In this document: positions 20,870-33,290 of the stretch, piece by piece
Numbering within the stretch: the stretch's first letter is position 1
How the letters are laid out: the number at the start of each line of letters is the position of its first letter
Origin: Diphasiastrum complanatum
Taxonomy: Eukaryota > Streptophyta > Lycopodiopsida > Lycopodiales > Lycopodiaceae
Length of the DNA stretch: 64,000 nt
Assembly (NCBI GenBank): GCA_029204225.1
Contig: CM055098.1
Span: forward strand, 23,253,367-23,317,366
Reading direction: 5' to 3'
Notes under the pieces: model-generated
Databases searched by the model: none
What the model was told of the DNA's origin: nothing
Seen by the model: the letters and a program-made list of their open reading frames with translations, nothing else
Made by a program: the position numbers and the translations under genes

Positions 20870-22030
20870 GGTCCAATCTCATGGAATTTTTTCCTTCACT
20901 ATGTATTCTCTCTCTATTCGAGTATCTTTCGCTCTCTACCCGAGAGCAAGGGATCTCTCTCACTCTTTGAATGTGTTAAGGACTTAGTTTTTTCATGCTA
21001 AGTCTTTGGTTTGAGTGAGAAAGTGTGAGTGATCATTGATGAATGCTTGTGTGCTCTTGCCTCGAAGATTGTCTAGGAAGATTGCTTGCTACAATCAAGT
21101 GATAGTTTCATGTGCAATCACACCCACCTTAGAAGATAAAACACATTGATTTGTGTGTCCTCACACGTGTGAAAAAGTACACAACATTGACCATGAATAA
21201 GTCATCAAGTAGGACAAAGCAAGACTATGTAAGTATATTGTCCTATGCGATGTAGTAGATTTTTTAGTAACTAATATAAAGCTAGACCTTACGTTTTTTG
21301 ATAACTAATATTTGTTCACTTCATGACAAGAAGCATTCTATCTTGATGAGTTTGCCATTTGTTGAGGTGGACATAGAACCTCTGCTGTGGAAATTGTAAA
21401 AGCCATCTATCTTGAGTTTTTCTAAGTGAGTAGGCCAAATTTTGACTTAGATTAGCTTGTGATAATGTAGGTTGCTTACAATTAGCTAAATGGTAGAGGG
21501 CTAGTGACATTCCACCTCATAATCTCATTTGTCAAGTAGGACCAATCATAGTAAGAGAGATAACAAAATGGTCAATGTAGAGATGCACCAAAATGGTCCA
21601 ATCAATGTAAGAGGTGGCATGCAAGTGGTCCAATCATTGTAAGAGGTGGTAGGAGGGTGGTCCAATCATTGATCTATGTTCCTACCTATGTTGGATCTCG
21701 AGCTACTATGAGTAGGTGAGTGATTGAGTCCACACTTAGTTTTTTTATGAGAGATATGGGAGTAGTGAGTTCCAACACTTAGAATATTTTTGACATTCTC
21801 TCTCTACTTGAGAGCTACATGTTGTATTCTCTCTCTGCCCGAGAGCAGCCATTTCCATACTTAGTTTTTTTCATCAAAAGTTGTCTCTCATTGTGCATGA
21901 CTAGATGCATGTATTGAGTGCTTTTGCCTTAGATTTTTCAAGCTAGTTTGCTTGTATCTTTTGAATGATAGATCTATGAGTTAGAATAAAAGTAGAACTA
22001 CTATGTTAATGTTTAGTGGGTCCTATCAGT
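20870..22030. repeat. Direct repeats, spacing about 870 bp (old LTR pair candidate)
   Basis: Sequences at about 20,895-21,110 and 21,785-21,985 share CTCTCTCT.CCCGAGAGCA, ACTTAGTTTTTTTCAT and GATTG..T.GCTTG. The spacing and repeat type would fit a small non-autonomous LTR element; no primer site was confirmed. Confidence 0.35.
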
Positions 22031-22199
22031 GGGCAAGGACTAGTTGGCCTTGTCGCAAGGCAAATCGATGGGACACGAGTCCTATCAACGGCAACCTGGG
22101 CCATTTTTGATATTTTTGCAAATCTGCTGGAAATTAATCTTTACCCTTCAATATGAAGGATCTATAAGTGAAATCGAAGCTTCCTACAACTCGACGAAG

Positions 22200-22830
<631 letters not shown>

Positions 22831-23007
22831 GTGTGATTCAAATCTATCTACTGCCTGGTCGACGAAGATTAATACCAAAAATAGAAGGCCAAAGTGACTA
22901 TTCATCTAGTTGCTAGTAATCTTTTTAAAAGTACAAAAGAGACAATCATTAGTGAAACTTTGGACTCAATATAGGCCCTTTAAGAATGTAGAGAGAGAAC
23001 ATCATTA

Positions 23008-24012
23008 GCGTGCCCAACTTCAATTTCGGACAGCCACTTCTGAGATAAACCAATTACACTAAAATTCAAAATGAAGTGGGTGGAAAACCCGAGGCCGTGT
23101 CCTCGTGCATATGTTGTCATGTCGCGTCGTGCCTCGCCATGCCGAAGGCAGGTGGAGTGAGCATATGTGGAGGAGAAAAATAGCTTACTTCTAGTAGCAT
23201 ATCTTAACACCATTGCGCAGATCATGAAAAATTGCACACTTTTGCTTTTTGGATCACTTCAATCCGACACACGGTTAAAACGTTATGGCACTCTGAAGAT
23301 TCATATCTGACCTGATATCGGAGCCGAGCGACCCATTACCTGTTCTCACTAAATATAATGCTTTGGTCGCGTGGCTAAGATATTGTAGCATCTGTTTTCA
23401 CCACTGCATAAATAATGAAAAAGCACACACTTTTGCCTTTTGGATCACTTAATCCGACAGACGGTTTAAGAGTTATGGCAGCCTGAAGATTCATACCCTA
23501 CCTAATATCGGAGCCGAGCGACCATGACCTGTTCTCATTGAACATAATACGTTGGTCGCGTGACTAAGATATCGGAGCTAGGCGGCCCATGGACTTTTCT
23601 CACTGAACATAATGCTCTGATCGCGTGGCTGAGATATCACGACCAGAGCATCATGTTCGATGAGAAGAAGTCTTGGTCGCTCGGCTCCGATATCAAGTAG
23701 GGTATGAATCTTCAGATGGCCATAACTTTTTTTTTAACCGTGTGTCGGATTGAAGTGATCCAAAAAGAAAAAGTGCGGTTTTTCATCATCTACGTAATAG
23801 TGTAAAGAGATGCTACAATTTTTTTACTAAAAGCAAGCTATTTTCCTCCTCCACATGTGCTCACTCCACCTGCCTCCCGCATGGTGAGGCATGACGCGAC
23901 ACGATGACATATGTGCGAGGACACTGCCTTGGATTTCCCACCCACTTCAATTTGAATTTTAGTGTAATTGGTTTATCTCAGAAGTGGCTGCCCAAAGTTG
24001 AAGTTGGGCCGC
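23008..24012. mobile_element. DNA transposon with long terminal inverted repeats
   Basis: Ends GCGTGCCCAACTTCAATTTC and, inverted, GCGGCCCAACTTCAACTTTG. Inverted similarity covers several hundred bp each side (CACTTCTGAGATAAACCAAT and its complement; ATCGGAGCCGAGCG and its complement). Candidate target copies catcatta (23,000-23,007) and catcgtta (24,013-24,020) differ at one base. No ORF. The 8- or 9-bp duplication leaves hAT or Mutator-like open; the long arms favour a Mutator-like or fold-back type. Confidence 0.65.
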
Positions 24013-24129
24013 CATCGTTATGGTCTAGCACACATAGAAACACACCATTGGGCCATGTGGAAATAAAACCTTTGAAAAGTAAAAAAAAACATCTCTACAA
24101 AAGGCCCTTTTGGATTCAAGAGCTCCCCT

Positions 24130-25292
24130 AATGTGATTCTTAAGGCGCAACATTATCAATTGATTGTTGGACAATTGTATCGCCGAGGAATGGATGATAT
24201 TTTGCGAAGATGTGTTTTGCCGCATGAAGTACCTGAACTTATCATGTTTTCACATGATGGAATGGGTGGAGGACATTTCTCAACAGATATCATTGTTCGC
24301 AAACTTTGGCAATGAGGATATTGGTGGCCTACACTTCATAAAGATACAGAAAGTTATATTCAGTCATGTGATGTTTGTCAACGAGCACGTCGTCCTACAC
24401 CACAGAATTACGAACCTTTACATCCAATTTTATTGCAAGCACCGTTCAAGAAATGGGGTCTTGACTATGTTGGTCCTATTCATCCTGCGACATGAAGATC
24501 TCAAGCTGAATATATCATTGTTGCAAATGATTATATAACCAAATGGGTTGAAGCAAAACCAGTTTGAGTTGTAGATGCAAAATCAACGGCTAAGTTCCTA
24601 TATGAAAACGTCATTACTAGATTTGGATGACCTAACGAGATCGTAAGTGATCGCGGAACACATTTTGTGAATGAAACGATAAAGTGTTTGTTGGAAAACT
24701 TTTTCGTTCTTCATCAGTTTAGTACTCCTTATTATCCGAGGGGTAATGAAGCTGAATCTTCCAATAGATTCTCTGCAACATTATGACAAAAACGGTCGAA
24801 ACAAGTCGTTTTGATTGGGAACATAAGCTTTATGCAATATTATGGGCATTCATAATAGCTTACAAAGGTAGTACAAATCAAACGTCATTTCAGCTTGTCT
24901 ATGGTCAAGATGTAGTTATGTCAATTGAATTTTTGGCACCATCCCTACGCATAACGGCAACAGAACGATTGGATGATGCGAAATCCTTACAAATGCGTCA
25001 TGCGGCTTTACAAAAACTTTGTGAAACCAGATTGATGGTAGTTCATGCATTAGCAGCAGAGAAAGCCCGTCGCAAGGCATGGCACGATTGTCAATTACAC
25101 AAAAAAGATCTGAAGGAAGGAGATCTAGAACCAATGTATAAGACAAAACTGATCAAAGGCAAATTGAAGTTTACAGGTGAAGGACCTTATAAGGTGAAAA
25201 AAATATTGAACTATGGAACATTTATTTTAGAACATTTGGAACGGAAAAGATTCGACACTTCGGTGAATGGCAGCCGACTACGCAAGCTTTAA
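24130..25292 (+). pseudogene. Ty3/gypsy integrase (element A)
   Basis: Starts with the integrase zinc-binding segment (FSHDGMGGGHFS, CDVCQRARRPTP), then the core with catalytic acids in WGLDYVGPI, IVSDRGTHF and the E of GNEAESSNR, then a C-terminal segment in a shifted frame (HKLYAILWAFIIAYKGS, FQLVYGQDVV, FTGEGPYKVKK). In-frame stops sit where arginine is expected and are all TGA (near 24,313, 24,493, 24,566, 24,630, 24,786). Reverse transcriptase and RNase H are missing; upstream is the 23,008 element. It integrated retroviral-type cDNA when active; now dead. Confidence 0.85.
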
Positions 25293-25980
25293 GAACCAAA
25301 TCAGCCAGTTCAACCAGAATGATCCAACACCTTATCAATTTTATTTTTATTGTTTTACAATTTCATTGTTTTTATGACTTGCGTGATTTTTCTTTTCTTT
25401 TGAAAAAGACCAAAAAAAAAATGATGAGCAAAAGTGAAAAAGTCATCAGAGTAGAAAAAGAGGAAGGAAAGTATTTTCAAAAGATAATTTTTGATGAAAA
25501 ATGACTTAGAAAATCACTTTTCGCATCATATTTTGCACAAAAAGTTTTAGAAACCTTCAGCGATTACCTAATTTGCAGTTAGGCGAATGATCAGCATTAT
25601 GCCAATTTGGGAACCTTCGTTGAGCATCAAAACATCATTATGAACCTTCGCCGACATGCCAGATGGATTTAGAATGTTAAAACTAGGTTGGCCATAGGTT
25701 CAGATCTTCAAAATTTGCATTTATTACAATACCTAGGCGAAGGATGAACATTCGCCACATCAGGACCAGTTCAGTCTTTCAAAAACCTTTGCTGAGATTT
25801 TTACAACCTATTTTCACAATATTGAACATGCCTGCAAATTTTTTTTAGAACTAGGCATCCAAACTAGTACATTGTCTAATGGACCCTCAAAATCCGCCTA
25901 TAAAAGAGCAGAATTTGAATTAATTTTTCACTTGTGCTAGCGGAACTCTTGCAAAAAATTTCAGTGAACAAAACCTTTCA
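25293..25980. other. Spacer between gypsy integrase and the extra ORF
   Basis: AT-rich, no gene. Contains repeated phrases of the type AACCTTCGC.GA and GGCGAA near 25,550-25,760. Confidence 0.5.
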
Positions 25981-25999
25981 AACTTTCTACACTGCCTTT

Positions 26000-28987
26000 T
26001 GATACACTCTCGCAACAATTACTTTAAGTTTTGACTTTCCTTCATCGTGTCTTTTACTGATGCCAGCCAATCTTTGCGCTATGTCATTCATCGTGGCGTT
26101 CTGACCAAGACGGACGTCATGATACTCCATAGCACAAGCATGGTGGCTTAGTGGATGAACCTTGTTGAGCCGTTGCTCATCGCAATGGGGATCCACGAGT
26201 GCACCTTTTCTGGGAAAATTAATATGAATTTCATCACCATGGCCTTTAGCACATGGACCGAGGCCAAGTTTAAATTTTACATCACCTACCAGACAACTAC
26301 ACACAAGGTGCGCATAATTGAGGCCGCCCTTGCAGCCATAGGCATATCTTCTGGCAAACAACCCTTGTCCAATCGTAAGCATGCCAAGAGTGTCGTAAAG
26401 CCCTTTTTTGACACCTCTGATGAGCTATATTGGACTAATGACGGCTACCTAGTTGAATCCATCCGAGAGCCTGTTGTCATCCGTGCTGCCGCCCATCTAC
26501 TGAACAACTTCCTGATGGTTGGCAACCTCAGGAAGGAGCATATCTCTTCATAGATTTTGCATCGCATTATAGAATATAACTTCGAGATAGGATCTGGACC
26601 CTTAGAGCCCTATAACTAGTACAAGATGATATTCGGAGAATTGAAGAGATCCATCAAAGAAAATTCCAAACAACAGTTTGTTGTGGGTCATGTTCTCTCC
26701 TCCCTTGCTGTTTCGTACCTTGATAACAAAGTCCATGGACTCTGTGCTGACATCATTCTATCTGTGTATGAAGACACACTGACCGAGTCATCACATCAAG
26801 CTTCTAGTTCTCATAGTCATCGTTGTATACGCAGCGAAGTCGTCATTCTTGACTCGCCTCCTGCGTCACGACGTCGTACTAGGCAAACCTCTTCGGCTGC
26901 GCTTCCACCCCCTGTTGCAATTCGCACTGAACTTCCCATCCCCCAATCCACCGATGCTTCCCTCGCCTTTGTTTCCTCATAGAGTCAATCTGTGACCATT
27001 GGATCCACCATTCCAATCACAGCTGCCCAAGCCACCTCACCCCCACAAACTCGAGCGAATTCACCAAATACCCAAGCTTTCATGAATATGTTTGATGATT
27101 CCAACCCTTGGGGCCAGATGAATTTGAGATGCCCAAAAGCCCTGGGCCCTTTGATCCCTAATCCCTTGGAAAAGAATTCGAACAATTCCGTGACAGCTCT
27201 ACAATTTTTGATTTCTCATTCTAGACAGATCAACAAGATTAGGTCAAAGTAGCACCAGATACAATCAGGGTCGCTCATGTTGTTCCGTCTCCAAAGCAGT
27301 TTGACGTCACGGTGCTATAAGGGTTTGAGGAAGAGGATATCTTTCAAGAAGAAGAACCGGCACAACATCAACGCCAAACAATCACAGTTCCTGCAAGTGC
27401 GGTTCCTACTACTGCTACACCAACAGCAACCCATGTGGATTCTGGTGACACATTGGGTTTAGACTCTAACCTTGCGCGAGTGATCCAGATCATGTTAGAT
27501 GAGAAGAAGGGTATGGAAACACACATATATGTCTTGGGATCATAGAATACCCTTATTAGTCAAAAATCTATTCATTTGAACCGGGAGCTCAAGATTGCCA
27601 AGCAACATGAGACAAAGTCCGAGGCCAAGCTGAAAAAATCCCAACAAACAGTCGACACTCTATAAGACTATGTGAGAACTCTTTAGGATGCATTGACGAC
27701 AACCCAAGACCAAGTGGACAAAGTGGTCCAAGACACTAAACAGCAGGTCTTGCTACTGGCTGGTCAACTGGACATGGTTGAGCTTGAACGTGAACGTCTT
27801 CAAGGTGAATTGAATGCGACCCTTGAACGCGATTCTTATCTCTAGACACAAGTGTCTGATCATCCAATCACACCGGAAGGAATCAGATCCTTGTTCAGGA
27901 AAGTTGAAACCTACCGCAATTCATTGGTAGGGTTTCATATTTTTTTTGATAAACTCAAACATACGGCAACAACTGAGTTGGCAAAGGCAAAGGCAATCAT
28001 CAAAGATTATGAAAAGGCAGCCGCTCAAGTTTGGAAGCTAGGCCTCAAATTCCAGTACATGTGATGCCGTAGTTCTCGCCTCAACAACAAGATCAGGGAG
28101 ACTTGGATACAGGGTTTGATGGCCTAGGAATACAAGACATACCAGTTGACCAGGCCATGGAAGAAGATTCATCAAGGCCCAGGCCATTGTTTTAGAAACC
28201 CATCACCATCGAGGATCAGATTCAAGCGTTTCTCCAACAACATCCGCATGAGTTCTCGAAAGGTGGATGGGTTATCAAATTTTAGATCTTTCAAATAGAG
28301 GCGGGCAAGGAATTGGATAAGCTACCAGCAATGGGAGAGCAGTCGACATGGGGAACCATTGTATTTGAGAAAACTCTGGATTCCATCAAGAGTTATGTTG
28401 CCAACCCTCGCCAATTGCGGGTAGATCCTTATTATGTGCCGATGCCAAGAAGGAATAAATGGAAAGATTTGGGGATTCGAATGGACAAAGTCGATATCCA
28501 TACCCCAAATTGGCCCATAATTCACCATGTGTACAATTGGCAAATAACAGTGGATTTCAACTGGGCCTTACAATCTTATGCGGCCGAGTATAGACATTTG
28601 CCAGATTCGACCGTTAGACAATCTACGCTTTTTGCGAACAAACTAACAATGTTGGTGTCCATAGCAACATGGTGGGATCTATTCCAATTGGCTTTCGATC
28701 CTAATAAACCTTTTATGTGTTACTATGAGCTATTTTCAAATCTTCATATTTTTTTTCATTTTAGCTCAGAATTCAATGCAGTTAAAAGGAAAAGTGCTTC
28801 TGACAATGTTCAAGATCAATTGCCACTTGCCAGATTATACTACCGTGCCACGATGATGGGTGGAATGTGGGAATCCAGATTTACGGTGTGGACCACTTCA
28901 AATTGGATTGTCGGGGACAATAAGTGCTTCTTACCGCACAAGAAAGATTTCAACACAGCGCGCCTGGAATTCATGGAGAAAGTGTAG
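26000..28987 (+). pseudogene. Extra 3' ORF of gypsy element A, unknown protein
   Basis: A decayed ORF in the place after integrase and before the 3' LTR. Recognisable blocks: WTEAKFKFYITYQTTTHK (26,250-26,300); a Ser/Pro-rich segment (26,790-27,070); Gln-rich and coiled-coil sequence (27,560-28,030) ending TELAKAKAIIKDY; LRVDPYYVPMPRRNKW (28,418-28,465); and PLARLYYRATMMGGMW (28,822-28,869). Related blocks occur at 33,291-35,323 and 61,300-63,660. In-frame stops are mostly TAG where glutamine would fit. I know no function. By position it corresponds to the additional (sometimes called env-like) ORFs of some plant gypsy lineages; no membrane segment is evident. Confidence 0.6.
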
Positions 28988-29070
28988 TACCATTTGATCG
29001 AAGTTTGACGCGAGGCTAATCAAAGCCCAAAATGAATAAATCTTGCGAGGTGTCATGGGACCGCCAGCAA

Positions 29071-29086
29071 TTTTGGTGGGGGATAC
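29071..29086 (+). promoter_or_regulatory. Polypurine tract of gypsy element A
   Basis: TTTTGGTGGGGGATAC sits directly before the LTR start TGTTGGAGGG at 29,087. The same arrangement, inverted, is at 61,280-61,297. Confidence 0.65.
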
Positions 29087-29845
29087 TGTTGGAGGGTTTG
29101 CGGATCCCAAGACAACCCTAACCTTAGTTAGATATCTCGCACCCTGCGGGTGTAAGTCCAACCCGATGATCACATAGAGATTTGATAATTAGAAATCAAT
29201 AAAAGGACTTTAGGCCTTTTTGCGGGACTTTTAATGTTGCAGGGCCTAAATGTCAAGTTAGTGAATAAAGTTGGGGTTCCCACCAAATTTCAATTTCAAA
29301 TTGGTTCCCTTAAACTATTGAATGGGTCCCCACTCTTTTTTAAATTGGAATAGTTAGGGAGGTAATAATTAGCCAATATGAATTGGGACGCCCATCTCCT
29401 CAATTTCCTATATAAGTAGCAATTTCGAATGATTGTACATGTTTTCATCTTCATTTCAATACAAGCAGATTGGCTTTCTTATGGAATGGATTTGTGAATG
29501 TTCTTGCTCTCAACTCTATTTCTCCTTCTCTCATGCTTTTGTTAGATCTGATGTTATTGGAATTGTATGTTCTTATGCTTTTATGAGAGAGAAAGGGAGA
29601 GAGAGAGAGAGCAACGAGTATCTATCTTTTTGTGGATCGTAGTGTTAATTAGATTAGGGTTAATGGATGTAGTGTTAATGGATATTAATGTAATCGTGAA
29701 TCATCCATGCATGCTGGATTTGTTTTATGCTATCGCTCTCATGGGAACGAACCTCCGCATGACGACCACTTCATCTCCTTGATGCTTGCGTGCTTGAATC
29801 TTGGGTTGAGGATGGGATAGGAAAGAAACCCGCTATAGTAGCCGT
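29087..29845 (+). repeat. 3' LTR of gypsy element A
   Basis: Starts TGTTGGAGGG after the purine tract. Shares sequence with the LTRs at 22,200-22,830 and 60,660-61,279 (both inverted). The end near 29,845 is inferred from a related LTR end at 62,181 (GAAATACCTGCTACA). Confidence 0.65.
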
Positions 29846-30570
29846 TGAAGAGAGCTTTGGGAGAATGGTTTTTTTGAGAGTTCAGGGTTTGCGGTGTTAG
29901 AAAGCACAAAGTGAAGCACGGGTGCACAATGTCTGGCATACGGAGGCTTGCCAAGCTCAGTACATGTTCTTAGCCTGTGCATAGCCATAAACAGTGTAAA
30001 AAATGATTTAAAAAAAAAAAAATTGCAGTTAGTTTCTGAAAAAAAAAAAATTTGGACGAGGATTACAAGTTTTTCACAAAATCGACGATAATTTCACTTC
30101 GTGCACCATTTTGGATGTCGTAAGGACATAAAGGTAGTTGTTCTAGCCCACTAAATAGCCATAAAGAAAGTCTAAACTTTATGTCAGAAACTTGGCAACT
30201 ATCGACAAACTAGTGATTTTTTGCGAAAAAAAAAAGGTTAAAAAAGTTAAATAAAACCTCGTTCTCAAGTTAGGCTTATCTCACCGTTTCTCCATGGCCT
30301 CGTAAATTTAGAACACCCTTGGTCTAAGCCTTAGACGGTGTTAAAAATGCTCAAAAAATTTAATGTGATCAAGCCATAGGAAAGAGTAGAGGGCGGCCAC
30401 AAGGAGAGAGAGGCTTGGAGAGAGTTCGTGCGTCGAAGTGAAGAAGAAGAAGTTGTGTATTGAAGGTTCTAGCTGATCCAAGTATTCACTTCAATGCTCA
30501 AATTCACTCCCAACCACAAGATTGGAGCTCATATTCACCAAGGGCCATGATTTAAAGTTGATTTTGTGGC
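29846..30570. other. Unassigned stretch between two gypsy elements
   Basis: Poly-A and AT-rich, with no coding similarity. Probably remnants of the 5' region of element B, whose gag, protease and most of reverse transcriptase are absent. Confidence 0.4.
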
Positions 30571-30574
30571 CTAG

Positions 30575-31990
30575 ATGGAGTTTTCTAGTTTCAATGGCCA
30601 AGCACTATTATATATTGTTAATAAATCCTATAAAACGAGACGTATAGCTCGATGGCTATTAATACTCGAGGAATTCAATTTTCGAGTAGTCGTCAAAAAA
30701 GGAACACAACATTTCATGGCCGATCACCTTTCCAGACTTCCCAATGCTAAAAAGGCTGATGCACCAGTCGACGATGATTTACCTGATGTATGTCTTTTTT
30801 AGATCGACACCACTCCCTTGTGGGTTGAGGAAATCACTTAGTTCCTAAGATTCAAAGAGGTAGGCCTGAGTATAGTAGCAAAAATAATTTTTTTGCTAAA
30901 AGCAACACGCTTTCAACTCATAGCAGGACAATTATATAAAAGGGGCGCTGACGGTATTATACGCAGATGCACTTATGAATATGAGATACGTCCTATCATA
31001 TCTCAGACACATGAGGGCATTGGCGATGGTCACTTCTTAGCTGAAGCGACTGCAAAAATCATCCTCAAAGCGGGCTTATGGTGGCCATCACTGTTTAAGG
31101 ATACCTTATCATTAAAACATGTGATATTTGCCAACGAGCCAAAAAGAATACAAAAGTAGACTTCACCCCGTTGACCCCTATTATAGAAGACGAAGCCTTC
31201 CATAAGTGAGGTATAGACTTTGTTGGGCCCATCAGCCCGGCAGCCAAAAATACCCAAGCACGCTATATCCTGATCGCAACAGATTATGCAACCAAGTGGA
31301 TAGAAGCACGTGCAACAAATGATGCCAATGTGAAGACCGTAGCATGTTTTCTTTATGAAAACATTATTACATGTTTTGGTTGTCCAATTGAGCTTGTTAG
31401 TGACTGAGGCACTCACTTCTTAAATGAGGTATCAATAATCTCCTACGCCATTACCTTGTTGTTCACCGATCAGATTGGAAAACCAAACTGTTCTCCGCTA
31501 TCTGGGCATACCGCACCACTCCCAAGAAGTCCACTAGATGGGTTATCCCATTCCATCTCGTATATGGTCAAGAGGCAGTAATGCCTATTGAATTCCTAGT
31601 TCCTTCCTTGCGAGTCATGCAAGCTTTCTCTACGGATCTATGTGAGAAAGCTACCATTGAACAACAAGTCAATAACAGGCTATTTACATTTGCCCAATTG
31701 TGTGAGACTCAACTCATATCGTATCACGCACAACCGTCACCAAAAAGCCTGGCATGATCTCATCACCTACACAATAAAGATTTACACTTAGGTGATCATG
31801 TGCTTCTTTACACATCTAAAAAGCACGCAGGAAAATTAAAATTCAGAAGCAAAGGACCATACGTTATAAATAAAATCTTTCTAATGGAGTTGTCCAATTG
31901 GAAACACTTGACAGAGTACTCCTCGACACTGTCGTCTACGGCGGTACTACGATGAGTTGTTTTTTGTTGACCCCATATAACTCCACCAGT
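30575..31990 (+). pseudogene. Ty3/gypsy RNase H end and integrase (element B)
   Basis: Begins in the RNase H tail (RRIARWLLILEEFNFRVVVK, then MADHLSRLPNAKKA and DDDLPDVCLF, phrasing typical of plant gypsy elements near the RNase H-integrase junction). Integrase follows: LYKRGADGIIRRC, ILKAGLWWPSLFKDT (30,930-31,100), then after frameshifts GIDFVGPISPAAK (31,206-31,244) and IELVSD.GTHFLNE (31,387-31,430), where a TGA replaces the arginine. The C-terminal part is in pieces to about 31,990. Clearly inactive. Confidence 0.82.
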
Positions 31991-32355
31991 ATTGTATATA
32001 TTTTACTGATTTGTTTTAGCTATTTTTCATGTCTATTTTTGTGTCTTCTTTTTGTTTTTATGATGTTTGACTACCTCTGTTTGTCTTTATTGCATTCTTC
32101 TTTTCTGTAATATTTTTCTCTCATCCATATCCATTCGTAGAGAGTATTATAGGTCAGCAACCAATGGTCTAGTTCACTTGGATAAGATTTGTCACATTTT
32201 AGATCTAGTTCACTTTTGCAATTATAATATCTCAGATTTTCCACCTATAGGACAAATCTAGTACTGGGATGATTTATTACAATGAGAACTTCTATTTTGG
32301 GACACTGTCATATTTTACTTCAGAAAGTTCTACAACACCATCACTGAGATACAAT
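31991..32355. other. Spacer after gypsy B integrase
   Basis: T-rich, no recognised coding sequence; leads into the 25-bp minisatellite. Confidence 0.5.
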
Positions 32356-32359
32356 ACTC

Positions 32360-32790
32360 AAGAGTCACTTGGTCAGCATCTCGACTGAGTACTTTGGTCA
32401 GCATCTCGATCGAGTCCTCTGGTTGGCATCTCGACCGAGCCTTTTGGTTGGCATCTCGACCGAGTCCTTTGGTTGGCATCGCGACCGAGCCTTTTGGTTG
32501 GCATCTCGACCGAGTCCTCTGGTTGGCATCTCGACCGAGCCTTTTGGTTGGCATCTCGACCAAGTACTTTGGTCAGCATCTCGACCGAGCCTTTTGGTTA
32601 GCATCTCGACCGAGCCGGTTGGTCAGCATCTCGACCGAGTACTTTGGTCACAATCTCGACCGAGCCATTTGGTCAGCATCTCGACTGAGCCATTTGGTCA
32701 ACATCTCGACTGAGCCATTTGATCAGCTTCTCGACCGAGTCACCCTCTTAACGTCTCAACCGAGTCTCCAACTTTAGATCTCAATCGGAC
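32360..32790. repeat. 25-bp minisatellite, about 16 units
   Basis: The unit is TTGGTTGGCATCTCGACCGA plus five bases (GCCTT, GTCCT or similar). Units at the right edge are more diverged and single copies continue to about 32,885. Because 25 is not a multiple of 3, every frame reads through and gives spurious ORFs on both strands. Confidence 0.93.
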
Positions 32791-33290
32791 CAAGACAACG
32801 CAATTCAACAAGGTTTTTGATATCTCGACCGAATCATTCCGTTACAATGTCGACCGAGCCGGGAACTTCAAAAATCTCAACCGAGCCCCAAAAGATGAAC
32901 GACTATAAAGACCTCCAAAATGAAGTCATTTTTTACCTCAGCGACGTGCAAGCATTCGAGCCTCCTAGCGACTTATTTCTGACGATTTTCTAGCTTCCAT
33001 CACAGCTCTTGGCGCTCTGACACTCAATTGATTCATCATCACACATAAACTCCATTCATCCAGCGTCACCCTTGCCATCCCGAAACCACGACGAGCACCA
33101 TCAAAAACATCTGAGAAAACCTAAACCGCCAGAAATCAAAATAATTATTCCAACTTTTTGAACATAGCCACGTTGAGGGATAGTGTAGCAGGAGCACATA
33201 TCAAGCTCTAGTTTCACTATTGTGGAAGGCATTCACCATTTTGACTATCATCGTTTCCATAACACAACCATTCTTCAATGAACTTGAAGT

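Noticed and set aside
32369-32777. Overlapping repeat-protein ORFs on both strands
   Set aside because: A 25-bp unit leaves every frame open with equal right; all are artefacts of the minisatellite.
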